Source: Nitrospira sp. (GTDB taxonomy: Bacteria > Nitrospirota > Nitrospiria > Nitrospirales > Nitrospiraceae). From it: a DNA stretch of 64,000 nt. Position numbers and translations under genes: made by a program. The notes under the pieces are model-generated. The model was given only the letters and a program-made list of their open reading frames with translations, was not told the origin of the DNA and did not search any database. This document shows positions 55,963 through 64,000 of this stretch, one piece after another. Within the stretch, counting starts at the first letter, position 1. Every line of letters starts with the position of its first letter. The stretch is taken from positions 1 to 64,000 of the forward strand of contig JADJXO010000007.1 of the NCBI GenBank assembly GCA_016715825.1, given 5' to 3'.

Positions 55963-56775
55963 ATGATGCGGATTCTACAAGTCCTCATCGTGTTGAGCGT
56001 CCTATGGGACCCTCTACTGGTTCCAGGCCAGTTAGAGCGCCTGAAGAAATTCAAGCATGTCGGCGCGGGTGTCACCGACACACCGATGATCGAGATCCCG
56101 GCCGGACAATTCCTCATGGGGCTTGATGGGGTTCAGGCGTTGGAGGATGAGCGACCGGCACATCGCGTCTGGCTCGATGCCTTTCAGATCGATCAATATG
56201 AGGTCACGACGGCTGAGTATGCAGAGTTCCTTCGTACAGGACAGCAACCACCTCCTTGGCAATGGGAGACCGTGGCACTTGCTCGTCATGGTGATCGACC
56301 GGTCATCGGCGTGAGCTGGCATGATGCGGAGGCCTATTGCCGGTGGAAGGACAAACGACTCCCGACCGAAGCCGAATGGGAAAAATCAGCGCGCGGCACC
56401 GATGGACGGTCCTATCCCTGGGGCAGTCAGACGCCGACGAACCAACGTGCCAACTTTGCGCTTGGCGCGCGGTTTAGTTATGACGGTGTGCTTTCGCCGG
56501 TGCAATCACATCCTCGTGGCAGAAGCCCGTTTGGTCTCCATCATATGGCGGGGAATGTGTATGAATGGGTTCAGGACTGGTATGCGATCGACTCTTACGA
56601 CAGCTCACCGGATCCAAGCCCAACCGGGCCGGTACAGGGTCAATTCAAAGTAGTGCGCGGCGGTTCGTGGTCGGATCTGCCGAAGTATCTCCTCACCTAT
56701 GGGCGATTCAAGCTCTCTCCAGATACCCGCAACAGCTATACGGGGTTTCGCTGTGCAAGATCCATCACTCAGTAG
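55963..56775 (+). CDS. Formylglycine-generating enzyme (FGE-sulfatase) family protein
   Basis: 270 residues with an N-terminal hydrophobic segment (ILQVLIVLSVLWDPLLVPG), so probably exported or anchored. The FGE fold is evident: MIEIPAGQFLMGLDGVQALE, YEVTTAEYAEFLR, PVIGVSWHDAEAYCRWKDKR, LPTEAEWEKSARG, YPWGSQTP, MAGNVYEWVQDWY, VVRGGSWSDLP and GFRCAR. The two copper-binding cysteines of true FGE are not evident, so it is likely one of the many family members without that activity. Confidence 0.85.
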   Translation: MMRILQVLIVLSVLWDPLLVPGQLERLKKFKHVGAGVTDTPMIEIPAGQFLMGLDGVQALEDERPAHRVWLDAFQIDQYEVTTAEYAEFLRTGQQPPPWQWETVALARHGDRPVIGVSWHDAEAYCRWKDKRLPTEAEWEKSARGTDGRSYPWGSQTPTNQRANFALGARFSYDGVLSPVQSHPRGRSPFGLHHMAGNVYEWVQDWYAIDSYDSSPDPSPTGPVQGQFKVVRGGSWSDLPKYLLTYGRFKLSPDTRNSYTGFRCARSITQ

Positions 56776-56833
56776 CTGCTGATCAGGGACATGACAGGGT
56801 ATCAGGTGCCGGTGTCGTGGTGGCGACCTGAAC

Positions 56834-57169
56834 TCAGGGCTTTGCCGAGGTTGAGGCATCGCCAAGTCGTGGGGCATTCGAAGGGAGTCTGTCATTGGGT
56901 TGGGGAGCCGTCAAGGGCGGCACCGTCGGCCTCTTCACCAACTTGTGACGGAATGAGGATGGTGGCGTCGAGGGTAAAACCAAGTTTGGATCCGGACGGG
57001 AGTGGCTGGTGGCTGAATCGAGTGTCGCGGCTGGTCTGGGCTGGAATGTAGGTCTATGAATCAAGCTGTGACGGCCACTCTTCACTGTTTCGGCACTCAG
57101 GATACTTGCACACAACACGAGCATGACCGTCGCCACCGAGCCGATGAAGATGTGCTTAGAATGAAGCAT
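56834..57169 (-). CDS. Small secreted Pro/Ser-rich protein
   Basis: About 111 residues from the ATG at 57169. A signal peptide (IFIGSVATVMLVLCASILSA) precedes a low-complexity mature part rich in Pro, Ser, Arg and Thr (RPTFQPRPAATLDSATSHSR, LVLPSTPPSSF). Probably disordered in the periplasm. It converges on the FGE-like gene. No family recognised. Confidence 0.5.
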   Translation of the reverse strand: MLHSKHIFIGSVATVMLVLCASILSAETVKSGRHSLIHRPTFQPRPAATLDSATSHSRPDPNLVLPSTPPSSFRHKLVKRPTVPPLTAPQPNDRLPSNAPRLGDASTSAKP

Positions 57170-57432
57170 TGTGATCATGTCCTGTGGATCAGCGTACACG
57201 CGAGATCACGGTAGTACGCAACCGGTATGCCAAAGAGGAAGACGAGGCTTGGTAGGGGGACACCTTCTCATAAGGTCGCATTGCACCAGGTTTCTGTCGG
57301 ATAGTGAACGTCTACTGGACGGTTAGGACGGGTAGGTTGTACCAAATGGCATTTCCAGACCGAACCACTTGGAACAGGCTGGAGCGAGGCCACTTCTTGT
57401 GGAGCCATGTCAGGTTGGTCCGGACTGGCTGG

Positions 57433-58209
57433 TTAGCGCTGTGTGGAGGTGAGGTGCCGGGTCAACCAGTCCGCAATGACCTGGGTCATGCGGATGAAAT
57501 CCTGACCCTTGGTGAACTGATGATCGGCGCCGGGGACCAGCTCGAGGTGTTTCTTGACTCGTAACGCTTCGTACAGCTGTCGACTTTGATGAAGCGGGAC
57601 ATGTTCATCCTGGTCTCCTTGGACGATCACCGTGGGCACCGTGATGGATCGAGCGGGATCGTAGGCAATCTGTCGCAGGCAATCGTCATAAAAAGCATAC
57701 TGTAGTTTCACTCGGTCAGGACCGCCCATGATATTGGGAATCGTGTCGGTTGCCTTCCACTGCGCCATGCCCTCCTCTCCAAACTCCAACCGTAGCTCTT
57801 CCGCGAAATCCACCACCGGGCATTTGAGCGCGAGGCACGTGAGGTCCGCACGTTGTGAAGCAGTGAGTATCGAAACCAGGCCGCCAAAACTCGATCCCAT
57901 CAAACCGATATGCCGAAACCCTTTCTGCTGCATCAAATCGATCGCTGCGATGGCCTGTTCGACGGCCACGGTGACGGTGATCTGATCGAACGGCCCCTCG
58001 CTTTCCGCCTGCCCAAAGAAATCAAAGCGAAAGGTAGCGATGTTTTGCTCTATGAGCATTCGAGTCAGGGCGTTGTTCGTCGAGCTTGTTTTTGACGAAA
58101 GAAAACCGTGACACAGCACTGCGATCTTATCCGTTTCTCTGCTGGGTTTGGTCAAGATAGCGGCCACTCGATGGCTGTGGGAATCAAGAAATGAGAATCG
58201 TTCTTCCAT
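57433..58209 (-). CDS. Alpha/beta hydrolase (serine aminopeptidase S33-like)
   Basis: 258 residues. Oxyanion region VLCHGFLSSKTS, nucleophile elbow GLMGSSFGGLVSIL (Gly-x-Ser-x-Gly), acid TVIVQGDQDEHVPLH and His in VPGADHQFTKG. These are the complete triad elements of a BAAT/S33-type acyl hydrolase; the substrate is unknown. The start at 58209 (MEERFSFLDSHSHR) is favoured over an upstream one; no strong ribosome binding site. It follows the oxidase-like gene by 68 bases. Confidence 0.82.
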   Translation of the reverse strand: MEERFSFLDSHSHRVAAILTKPSRETDKIAVLCHGFLSSKTSSTNNALTRMLIEQNIATFRFDFFGQAESEGPFDQITVTVAVEQAIAAIDLMQQKGFRHIGLMGSSFGGLVSILTASQRADLTCLALKCPVVDFAEELRLEFGEEGMAQWKATDTIPNIMGGPDRVKLQYAFYDDCLRQIAYDPARSITVPTVIVQGDQDEHVPLHQSRQLYEALRVKKHLELVPGADHQFTKGQDFIRMTQVIADWLTRHLTSTQR

Positions 58210-58277
58210 GGTCGGATTGTAACAGAATCCGATGGCGTGGTCAGGTGGGAGACCAGGGGAGAGGCTCATTCATACTG

Positions 58278-59600
58278 TCAGCTTGGAGTTGCCGTCGGAC
58301 TCGACTCATGGTGGGAGGCAAGGTGCTTAGGTTGTTTGGACACCATGGCGGTCAGCTTGACCGCGAAGAGAAGAAAGCTGGCCAATAACAGAACGACACA
58401 TGTCCACATCGTTGTGTGGATATAGATCGAGCTCAGCGGGACATTCCAGGTGAGGGTCGCCAAGATACCGATCCCCATCGTTCCGAGAGAAAGCGTGGCA
58501 ATCTGTATGGATCTCCAACGATTCATGATGGCGGCGAGTTGATCACAGTAGAGAGTACGTTTCTTGTGACCGGCGACGCGACGGGCGGCAAGGGCTATGG
58601 GAAGAAGATGAGAGCATGTACCCATGGTCGCGTTCATGATGAAGCCGACGAATGCCATATGGGTGTAGGCAACCAGGTGGAGTGTGCCGTATGGCAACAC
58701 CGGGGGGCTGGACCAGTTGTTCGCTCCGATCAGGATACCAAGCAGGACGGTGAACAGGAGAAAGAAGCTCGAGACCAGGAGATGGTCCGATGCGGCGCTT
58801 CCGGTGTGGGCGGAGGAGAGCCACGTTCCGAACAGGTTGCCGATCAGGAGTCCAACGCTCACGAATAAAACGGCACCAGCCAGCATTTCAACCGGAACGG
58901 ATGAATTCAAAAATCCACCGATCAGGGCGACCACTCCCATCGCCAGGAAGATGGTCGTGAACCGTACCAGCCTCGGGTGTGCGAGCGTCGTGCTCCAGAC
59001 GGTCGGCAGGATCTGGTGCATCATGTGGATGAGGGCCAATGTCGCAAACCCGAGCACGACAAGATGGATGTGCGCAAGCCGTACATAACCGTGGTGTTCT
59101 GGGAAAACCCCGAACGCCATGAGCGCTCCGCAGATCGATCCGCCGACAAGGCCGAAGAACAGGAGCGCGATGTACCACGATGGGCCGAACGACCAGTTCC
59201 AGGTCGGCCTGGCACCCGTCCATATGCCGCGGATGAGAGCGAGAACCCCGGCAATCACGACGAGGCCGGCGATACCCACAACCAGATCGCGATGCAACCA
59301 AAAGCCGACGAGCATCACGATTACGCCGCCGTTTAATGCCCAGAATGTGAAGGGGCGAGCGTCTGATCCTAGGTTGGCTTTCGACTCAGGTGGAGCGACG
59401 AGCAAAAGAAGCCCGCCGAGAATAATCTGCGCCACTCCGCCGATCAGCGTTGCATGAACGTGGAGTGACCGTACCCATGACGGCAGTGGAGTACCACGGA
59501 CCAACCCGATAAGGATCGCCAACCCAAGCATGGAGCCGAGGGTGAGCCAGGTAAAACCTGTCAGGCAGAATGTAAGAGGCGAAGAGTCCCGTGCGCGCAT
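58278..59600 (-). CDS. Heme-copper-oxidase subunit I-like membrane protein
   Basis: 440 residues and about twelve hydrophobic helices. Histidines lie in helix contexts like those of CcoN/NorB-type subunits: SLHVHATLIGGVAQIILG, YVRLAHIHLVVLGFATLALI, HMMHQILPTVW and YTHMAFVGFIMNATMGTCSH. It lacks a clear full set of Cu-B ligands in standard spacing, so it may be a heme-only or NnrS-like relative. It sits between thiD (12 bases upstream) and a hydrolase, with no other oxidase subunit nearby. Confidence 0.65.
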   Translation of the reverse strand: MRARDSSPLTFCLTGFTWLTLGSMLGLAILIGLVRGTPLPSWVRSLHVHATLIGGVAQIILGGLLLLVAPPESKANLGSDARPFTFWALNGGVIVMLVGFWLHRDLVVGIAGLVVIAGVLALIRGIWTGARPTWNWSFGPSWYIALLFFGLVGGSICGALMAFGVFPEHHGYVRLAHIHLVVLGFATLALIHMMHQILPTVWSTTLAHPRLVRFTTIFLAMGVVALIGGFLNSSVPVEMLAGAVLFVSVGLLIGNLFGTWLSSAHTGSAASDHLLVSSFFLLFTVLLGILIGANNWSSPPVLPYGTLHLVAYTHMAFVGFIMNATMGTCSHLLPIALAARRVAGHKKRTLYCDQLAAIMNRWRSIQIATLSLGTMGIGILATLTWNVPLSSIYIHTTMWTCVVLLLASFLLFAVKLTAMVSKQPKHLASHHESSPTATPS

Positions 59601-59612
59601 CCGGTTCGTCCC

Positions 59613-60413
59613 CTAGCGCTCCAAGAAATAAAAATGATCGGTGGGACCCTGTCCGTGGCCGATGGCGAGGCCATGTCGAATCGCTTCCGTGACATATGAT
59701 TTTGCTGCCTGCGCGGAATCCAAGACGGAACGCCCGCGAGCCAGATGCGCCGCCAGGGCAGAGGCGAAGGTGCAACCGGTGCCGTGGGTGTGGCGTGTCT
59801 CAATGAACTCCCCCTTCAACACGTTGAAGAACCGTCCGTCGTACAGCAAGTCGGTCGCCCGTTCCTCGAGGAGATGACCACCTTTGATCAGGACGTGCGC
59901 ACATCCGAATTGGTGAATCACCTTCGCTGCTCGTCGTGCATCGGCTAATGATCGTATCTCAATTCCTGACAGTTGCTGGGCCTCATGCACATTGGGCGTC
60001 ACGATCAAGGCAAGTGGAAGCAGCTTCGTTTTGACGGCTTGGACAGCCTCCGGTTGCAACAGGGGATGGCCGCTCTTGGAGATCATGACCGGATCCACGA
60101 CGAGGTTGGCGACTTTCTGAGGAGTCAGTATGCGTACGACGACCTCGACGATGGCGGAAGACGACAACATGCCGGTCTTGACGGCAGCCACGTCGAAATC
60201 GTCGAAGACGGCGTCGAGTTGCGACGCAATGATCGCAGCAGGCAGTTCGAACACATCTGTCACTTCCTCGGTATTTTGAGCCGTGACGGCTGTGATCACA
60301 GACATGGCAAAGACACCGTTCGCGGACATCGCCTTGAGATCGGCCTGAATTCCTGCGCCTCCGCCGGAGTCCGATCCGGCAACGGTGAGTACTTGCTTCA
60401 GCGTAGTCGGCAT
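59613..60413 (-). CDS. thiD: Hydroxymethylpyrimidine/phosphomethylpyrimidine kinase ThiD
   Basis: 266 residues of the ribokinase-like fold. Opening VLTVAGSDSGGGAGIQADLK, then VTAVTAQNTEEV, VVDPVMISKSGHPLL, VTPNVHEAQQLSG, LIKGGHLLE and the ATP-binding/anion-hole THGTGCTFASALAAHLARG. It phosphorylates the pyrimidine product of ThiC, linking it to the thiC-thi4 operon about 30 kb away. No riboswitch precedes it here; it is the second gene after the FlgO-like gene. Confidence 0.95.
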   Translation of the reverse strand: MPTTLKQVLTVAGSDSGGGAGIQADLKAMSANGVFAMSVITAVTAQNTEEVTDVFELPAAIIASQLDAVFDDFDVAAVKTGMLSSSAIVEVVVRILTPQKVANLVVDPVMISKSGHPLLQPEAVQAVKTKLLPLALIVTPNVHEAQQLSGIEIRSLADARRAAKVIHQFGCAHVLIKGGHLLEERATDLLYDGRFFNVLKGEFIETRHTHGTGCTFASALAAHLARGRSVLDSAQAAKSYVTEAIRHGLAIGHGQGPTDHFYFLER

Positions 60414-60423
60414 GACGGTCTTT

Positions 60424-61392
60424 CTAAGGCGACTTTTCCGAGGAACCCGATGTGGGGCCGAGCGTCAATCCATCAATCGTGAAGGACGCATGTCGCCTTG
60501 GTAACTTTTCGTAAAAGTGAAAGGTGAACTGTGTGCTCGGCTCACCCGCTGATGCGGTGAAGATGAGGACGGCCCGTCGTTTCCGGTTAGGTGATAATTC
60601 GAGGCCACGCGTACAGAGACCTTCTCGATTGTCTTCGACTGCCTGGCGCCAGATCGTGCCATGTTCATCTTTCAGAACCGTCTCGTGCAACTGACACAGA
60701 AGCTTCAGGTCGCGCGGCGAATGGTTTTCAATCGTGGCATCCAACGTCACTCGACCCTGTCGCTTGTCGATCGTCGTCACGACAAACTCGTAGGACTCGT
60801 TCCGATGAGTCCCCAAGCCGATCGGAGGCGGAAGCTCACGAAGGTTTTCTGCGACGACTTCCGGCTGCGACGACGCCTCTTTTTTAGAGAACGAATTCAA
60901 GAGGCCTGTTTTCGGTAACGTCGCTCGCGCGGCGCCGATGGGCTGGCCGTTCGAAGGATTGATCAGCTTAGCGGTGACCTGCAGGCCGTCAGGAGTCTCG
61001 ATCGAGACTCCGCTGACGAAGGCGTCGGCGCGGATTGCTTTTGCCACACGCTGGGCCGCCTTCGTATGGTCGGAGTCGATCTGATCGACGTGGAGTTGCT
61101 TCAGCGTGGAGTTGATCAGTGTTCGATCGACGATCGTCAATTCTCCTGCCAGCATGAGCTGAGTCCCGAGCTCCTCGGCAAGGAACGGTCCGACTTTTGT
61201 GGGTTGCCCTTCGGCGTCTGTGAAATCGAGAATAGCCAGACGTTGCTTCTTGGCCTTTGTCGCGGCTTCGGTGATGGCGTCGGCTAATTGTTTGAGGGTG
61301 TCTTCATAACTAGCGCCGGCCCATGACGCGGTCGGATGAGGAAGTGTCGACAAGAGGGAGACGAGCAGTATGAGAGGGCGGATCATAGCCAT
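60424..61392 (-). CDS. FlgO/CsgG-like secreted protein
   Basis: About 322 residues from the ATG at 61392. Signal peptide ILLVSLLSTLPHPTASWAG. Then a FlgO/CsgG-type domain: LAILDFTDAEGQPTKVGPFL, AEELGTQLMLAGELTIVDRT, ALRADAFVSG-like IRADAFVSGVSIETPDGLQV. A second beta-rich domain follows (RVTLDATIENHSPRDLKLLC, RAVLIFTASAG). Such proteins act at the outer membrane in assembly of surface structures. thiD starts ten bases after its stop. Confidence 0.7.
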   Translation of the reverse strand: MAMIRPLILLVSLLSTLPHPTASWAGASYEDTLKQLADAITEAATKAKKQRLAILDFTDAEGQPTKVGPFLAEELGTQLMLAGELTIVDRTLINSTLKQLHVDQIDSDHTKAAQRVAKAIRADAFVSGVSIETPDGLQVTAKLINPSNGQPIGAARATLPKTGLLNSFSKKEASSQPEVVAENLRELPPPIGLGTHRNESYEFVVTTIDKRQGRVTLDATIENHSPRDLKLLCQLHETVLKDEHGTIWRQAVEDNREGLCTRGLELSPNRKRRAVLIFTASAGEPSTQFTFHFYEKLPRRHASFTIDGLTLGPTSGSSEKSP

Positions 61393-61568
61393 TGAGATGA
61401 TGCCATTATACTCAGGGCCGAGCGAGAGTCTAGTAGCGTCAGAAAACAGCGACGCTCTGGCATCGTTTCGACGTGCACGAGTATTCCTAGATGATTTCCA
61501 AGACATAAACCGGTATCTTCATCCCTCGACCTACGTAATGCGGAACATCGAGGTAAGGAGGTTCCTTC

Positions 61569-61718
61569 ATGGCGAAGAGTAAAAAGTATCGGGGCGAGGT
61601 GCCTTTGCATGATCGATACGGGCCGGAGGCGAAATACGCGGTCGAAGCCGAGGCGCTGCTCCCGGCGCCATCCAACAAGACGAAAGGACTTCCTCCTATG
61701 ATGATGTCTCATGGCTGA
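61569..61718 (+). CDS. Small protein, 49 residues, overlapping the DUF2130 gene
   Basis: ATG at 61569 with a full AAGGAGG seven bases upstream. The product starts MAKSKKYRGEVPLHDRYGPE and ends PPMMMSHG; it is basic at the N-terminus and has no hydrophobic segment. Its last eight bases overlap the start of the DUF2130 gene at 61711, which otherwise has no good ribosome binding site, so translation is probably coupled. No family known to me. Confidence 0.7.
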   Translation: MAKSKKYRGEVPLHDRYGPEAKYAVEAEALLPAPSNKTKGLPPMMMSHG

Positions 61719-62976
61719 ACCAACGATCATCTGCCCCAGTTGTAAGACTGAAATCAAACTCACGGAATCCCTTGCGGCACCGCTCATTGAATCGACACGT
61801 CATGAGTATGAAACGCGGTTGGCCCAGAAAGATGCCGATGTGGCCAAGCGCGATACGGCTTTGCGGGAGCGGGAAGAAGCCCTCTCCAAGGCGCAGCACA
61901 CGCTCGATGCCCAGGTCGAAGCAAAACTTCATGTCGAGCGCGCCAAGATTACGGCCGAGGAAGCCAAAAAAGCCAAGCTCGCCTTACAGAATGATCTCGA
62001 TCAAAAAGCACAAGAAGTCATGGATCTTCAGGAAGTCATTAAGCAGCGGGAAGCTAAATTGGCCGACGCGCAGAAAGCACAAGCGGATCTCTTGCGTAAG
62101 CAGCGCGAGTTGGACGATGCCAAGCGTGAACTCGAATTGACCGTTGAAAAACGGGTGCAAGAGGGATTGGCGGCGACCAGGGAACAAGCCAAGAAAGAAG
62201 CGGAAGACGGGCTCAAGCTCAAAGTCCTTGAGAAAGAGCAAACCATCACCTCGATGCAGAGGCAGATCGAAGAGTTGAAGCGAAAGGCCGAACAAGGGTC
62301 ACAGCAGCTTCAGGGGGAAGTCCAGGAATTGGAATTAGAGGCATTGTTACGGGAGAAGTTTCCGTGGGACACGATTGATCCCGTTCCCAAAGGCGAACAC
62401 GGCGGGGATGCGCTGCAGCGTGTTGTGGGCTCTCATGGGCAGCCCTGCGGGACAATCATTTGGGAGTCGAAGCGGACCAAGAACTGGAGCGACGGATGGC
62501 TGGTCAAGCTCCGTGAAGATCAGCGGACTGCCAAGGCTGAGATGGCGGTCATCGTGAGTCAGTCGCTTCCTAAAGACGTTGAGACATTCGGTCTGGTCGA
62601 TCACGTGTGGGTGACTCACACGAAGACCGTGTTCCCATTGGCACTCGCACTCCGCCAGACCCTTATCGAAGTCGCCTCATCACGACAAGCGTCCGAGGGC
62701 CAACAAACCAAAACAGAAATGATCTACCAATATTTGACCGGGCCCCGCTTTCGGCATCGAGTCGAAGCCATCGTCGAAGCGTTCTCGACGATGAAGGAAG
62801 ACCTTGATAAAGAGAAGAAGGCGATCACCAAACAATGGGCCAAGCGGGAGGAACAGATCGACCGGGTGATGCAGGCGACGGCGGGGATGTATGGAGACCT
62901 TCAGGGAATCGCCGGAAAAACCATTCAAGAGATCGAGGGACTGGAGCTTCCCGCACTCGGTCCTCCCACCTCCTAA
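61711..62976 (+). CDS. DUF2130 family protein
   Basis: 421 residues. N-terminal zinc-ribbon-like start (TIICPSCKTEIKLTE), a long coiled coil (about residues 25-215), then the conserved C-terminal domain: LREKFPWDTIDPVPKGEHGG, IIWESKRTKNWSDGWLVKLR, AEMAVIVSQSLP and DHVWVTH. The Glu-x-Lys in IIWESKRTKNW and the preceding Asp are laid out like a PD-(D/E)xK nuclease core. Function is unproven. It follows the 49-residue gene by overlap. Confidence 0.82.
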   Translation: MAEPTIICPSCKTEIKLTESLAAPLIESTRHEYETRLAQKDADVAKRDTALREREEALSKAQHTLDAQVEAKLHVERAKITAEEAKKAKLALQNDLDQKAQEVMDLQEVIKQREAKLADAQKAQADLLRKQRELDDAKRELELTVEKRVQEGLAATREQAKKEAEDGLKLKVLEKEQTITSMQRQIEELKRKAEQGSQQLQGEVQELELEALLREKFPWDTIDPVPKGEHGGDALQRVVGSHGQPCGTIIWESKRTKNWSDGWLVKLREDQRTAKAEMAVIVSQSLPKDVETFGLVDHVWVTHTKTVFPLALALRQTLIEVASSRQASEGQQTKTEMIYQYLTGPRFRHRVEAIVEAFSTMKEDLDKEKKAITKQWAKREEQIDRVMQATAGMYGDLQGIAGKTIQEIEGLELPALGPPTS

Positions 62977-63187
62977 TCCACAGGATAGAGATAGAGTGCG
63001 AGAATAGAAACCGGCATTTCTTACGGTTTAGCGCCTATTTAGCCGGACTTTCTCCGACTCCCAACGCCAGGAAGCTTGCGAGCCCTGCTCGTATCCTCCA
63101 GACGGAGTTTGACAAGAGCGCTGAGGAGTGGGGTACACTGCGCCCCCAGAGTCTCCCTACATACTCCCACTGCCCAAGGAGGCATCC

Positions 63188-64000
63188 ATGCGGAACAGCT
63201 TCTGGTTGAAGGTGCTCAGCGCAGCAAGTCTCTGTCTTCTGTGTGTCACAAGTTGGGCCGGTGCCGAAGAACCGGCGGGTGCCGTGAATGAAGCGCGCCT
63301 GGTTGCGCAATACAACTACTCGATTCACATCCTGGCCATGTTGGTGGTGGGGTTCGGATTTCTCATGGTGTTCGTCAGGCGGTACGGCTTCGGCGCGACG
63401 ACCGGCACCTATCTCGTGGTCGCAACCGGATTACCGCTGTATATGGTGCTCCGCGCGAACGGAGTGGTGGGACATGAGATCAAGGCCCATTCGGTTGAAA
63501 CACTGATGTTGGCTGAATTCTCCGTCGCGACGGCGTTGATTGCGATGGGAGCGGTGCTCGGCCGTTTACGCGTGTTTCAATACGCCTTACTCACCCTGTT
63601 GCTCGTGCCGCTCTACGCACTCAATGAATATGTCGTGCTGGACAACGGCTTGGGGCTCACGAAAGGGTTTCAAGATTCAGCCGGCTCGATCGTGATTCAC
63701 GCCTTCGGTGCGTATTTTGGCTTGGCCGCGTCTCTGGTCCTGACGACCGCGCAGCAACGTAGTCAGCCGATCGAATCCGATCCGACCTCCGATCGATTCG
63801 CCATGCTCGGATCGATGGTGCTCTGGTTGTTCTGGCCAAGCTTCGCGACGGCGATCGTGCCGTTTGAGGAAATGCCGCAGACGATCGTGAACACTATTCT
63901 GGCCTTGAGCGGGGCGACGCTCGCCACCTACTTCCTCAGCACGTATTTTCATCATGGCAAGACGTCGATGGTGGATATGGCGAACGCTGCATTGGCCGGC
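63188..64000 (+). CDS. Rh50-type ammonium transporter, N-terminal part (runs off the window)
   Basis: 271 codons are visible. After a signal peptide (VLSAASLCLLCVTSWAGAEE) come hydrophobic helices with Rh-family motifs: DSAGSIVIHAFGAYFGLAAS, MVLWLFWPSFATAI, and GKTSMVDMANAALAG. The pore histidine in the twin-His region is visible in IHAFG. Rh proteins conduct ammonia/ammonium. AAGGAGG lies five bases before the ATG. In Nitrospira, Rh50 rather than AmtB has been linked to comammox lineages. The gene continues past base 64000. Confidence 0.88.
   Translation, partial: MRNSFWLKVLSAASLCLLCVTSWAGAEEPAGAVNEARLVAQYNYSIHILAMLVVGFGFLMVFVRRYGFGATTGTYLVVATGLPLYMVLRANGVVGHEIKAHSVETLMLAEFSVATALIAMGAVLGRLRVFQYALLTLLLVPLYALNEYVVLDNGLGLTKGFQDSAGSIVIHAFGAYFGLAASLVLTTAQQRSQPIESDPTSDRFAMLGSMVLWLFWPSFATAIVPFEEMPQTIVNTILALSGATLATYFLSTYFHHGKTSMVDMANAALAG

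Noticed and set aside
1..64000. CRISPR arrays, rRNA, tRNA, insertion-sequence transposases, phage integrases
   Set aside because: No regularly spaced repeats, no tRNA cloverleaf, no rRNA sequence and no transposase or integrase motif was seen by eye on either strand.

Overview
The window looks like a chromosomal segment of a Nitrospira-type nitrifier. This is inferred from gene content and protein resemblance, not from a marker gene. Supporting content is the urea ABC transporter operon followed by a large beta-barrel porin, a homodimeric-type pyruvate dehydrogenase E1, quinolinate synthase, a heme-copper-oxidase-like membrane protein, and an Rh-type (not AmtB-type) ammonium transporter running off the right edge. 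An Rh50 transporter next to urea uptake fits a comammox Nitrospira better than a canonical nitrite oxidiser. No amo, hao, nxr or rRNA gene is present to settle this.

Layout. 1-5.5 kb (minus strand): RND efflux adaptor and pump, a lipoprotein-type methyltransferase and the start of aceE. 5.7-9.4 kb: SDR oxidoreductase, AhpD-like protein, an ECF sigma/zinc anti-sigma pair, a small lipoprotein and a DMT exporter. 9.5-12.8 kb: a NarL-type histidine kinase/response regulator pair, then 1.1 kb without genes holding a decayed duplicate of the regulator's 3' part, repeated dyad motifs and an orphan terminator. 12.8-20.1 kb: a GC-rich block with urtABCDE and a porin, densely hit by single-base indels. 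20-26.6 kb: mostly single genes (NTF2-like, PhoD phosphatase, PD40 propeller, methyltransferase). 26.6-32.2 kb (minus): a TPP-riboswitch-controlled thiC-thi4 unit followed by TPR, degenerate receiver, YgfZ and truncated haemoglobin genes.

32.3-39 kb: nadA, ileS-lspA, DUF2024, uppP and a coiled-coil lipoprotein. 39.2-47.5 kb (minus): a membrane-bound MutS-like protein, an LplT-PlsC-Aas fusion, an amidohydrolase, and an ECF sigma factor with a long Pro/Ser/Thr-rich membrane partner. 47.6-50.1 kb: prmA, a MOSC protein, a methyltransferase and a lipoprotein. 50.2-54.2 kb is the most accessory-looking part: a stand-alone PIN-like protein, a BrnT/BrnA toxin-antitoxin pair with a palindromic operator, a secreted protein of unknown fold, and three same-orientation copies of the 3' end of pilT, only the last belonging to a complete gene. 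55.2-64 kb: a hypothetical protein, a formylglycine-generating-enzyme-like protein, a minus-strand group (FlgO/CsgG-like lipoprotein-type protein, thiD, oxidase-like protein, alpha/beta hydrolase), a 49-residue small protein overlapping a DUF2130 gene, and the Rh transporter.

Working together: urea import (UrtABCDE plus porin) and the Rh channel would supply reduced nitrogen. ThiC, Thi4 and ThiD make both halves of thiamin. The frame breaks in the RND pump, urtB-E, porin and mutS-like genes mostly sit at short homopolymers and are most simply read as base-calling errors, not decay, although raw reads would be needed to confirm this.
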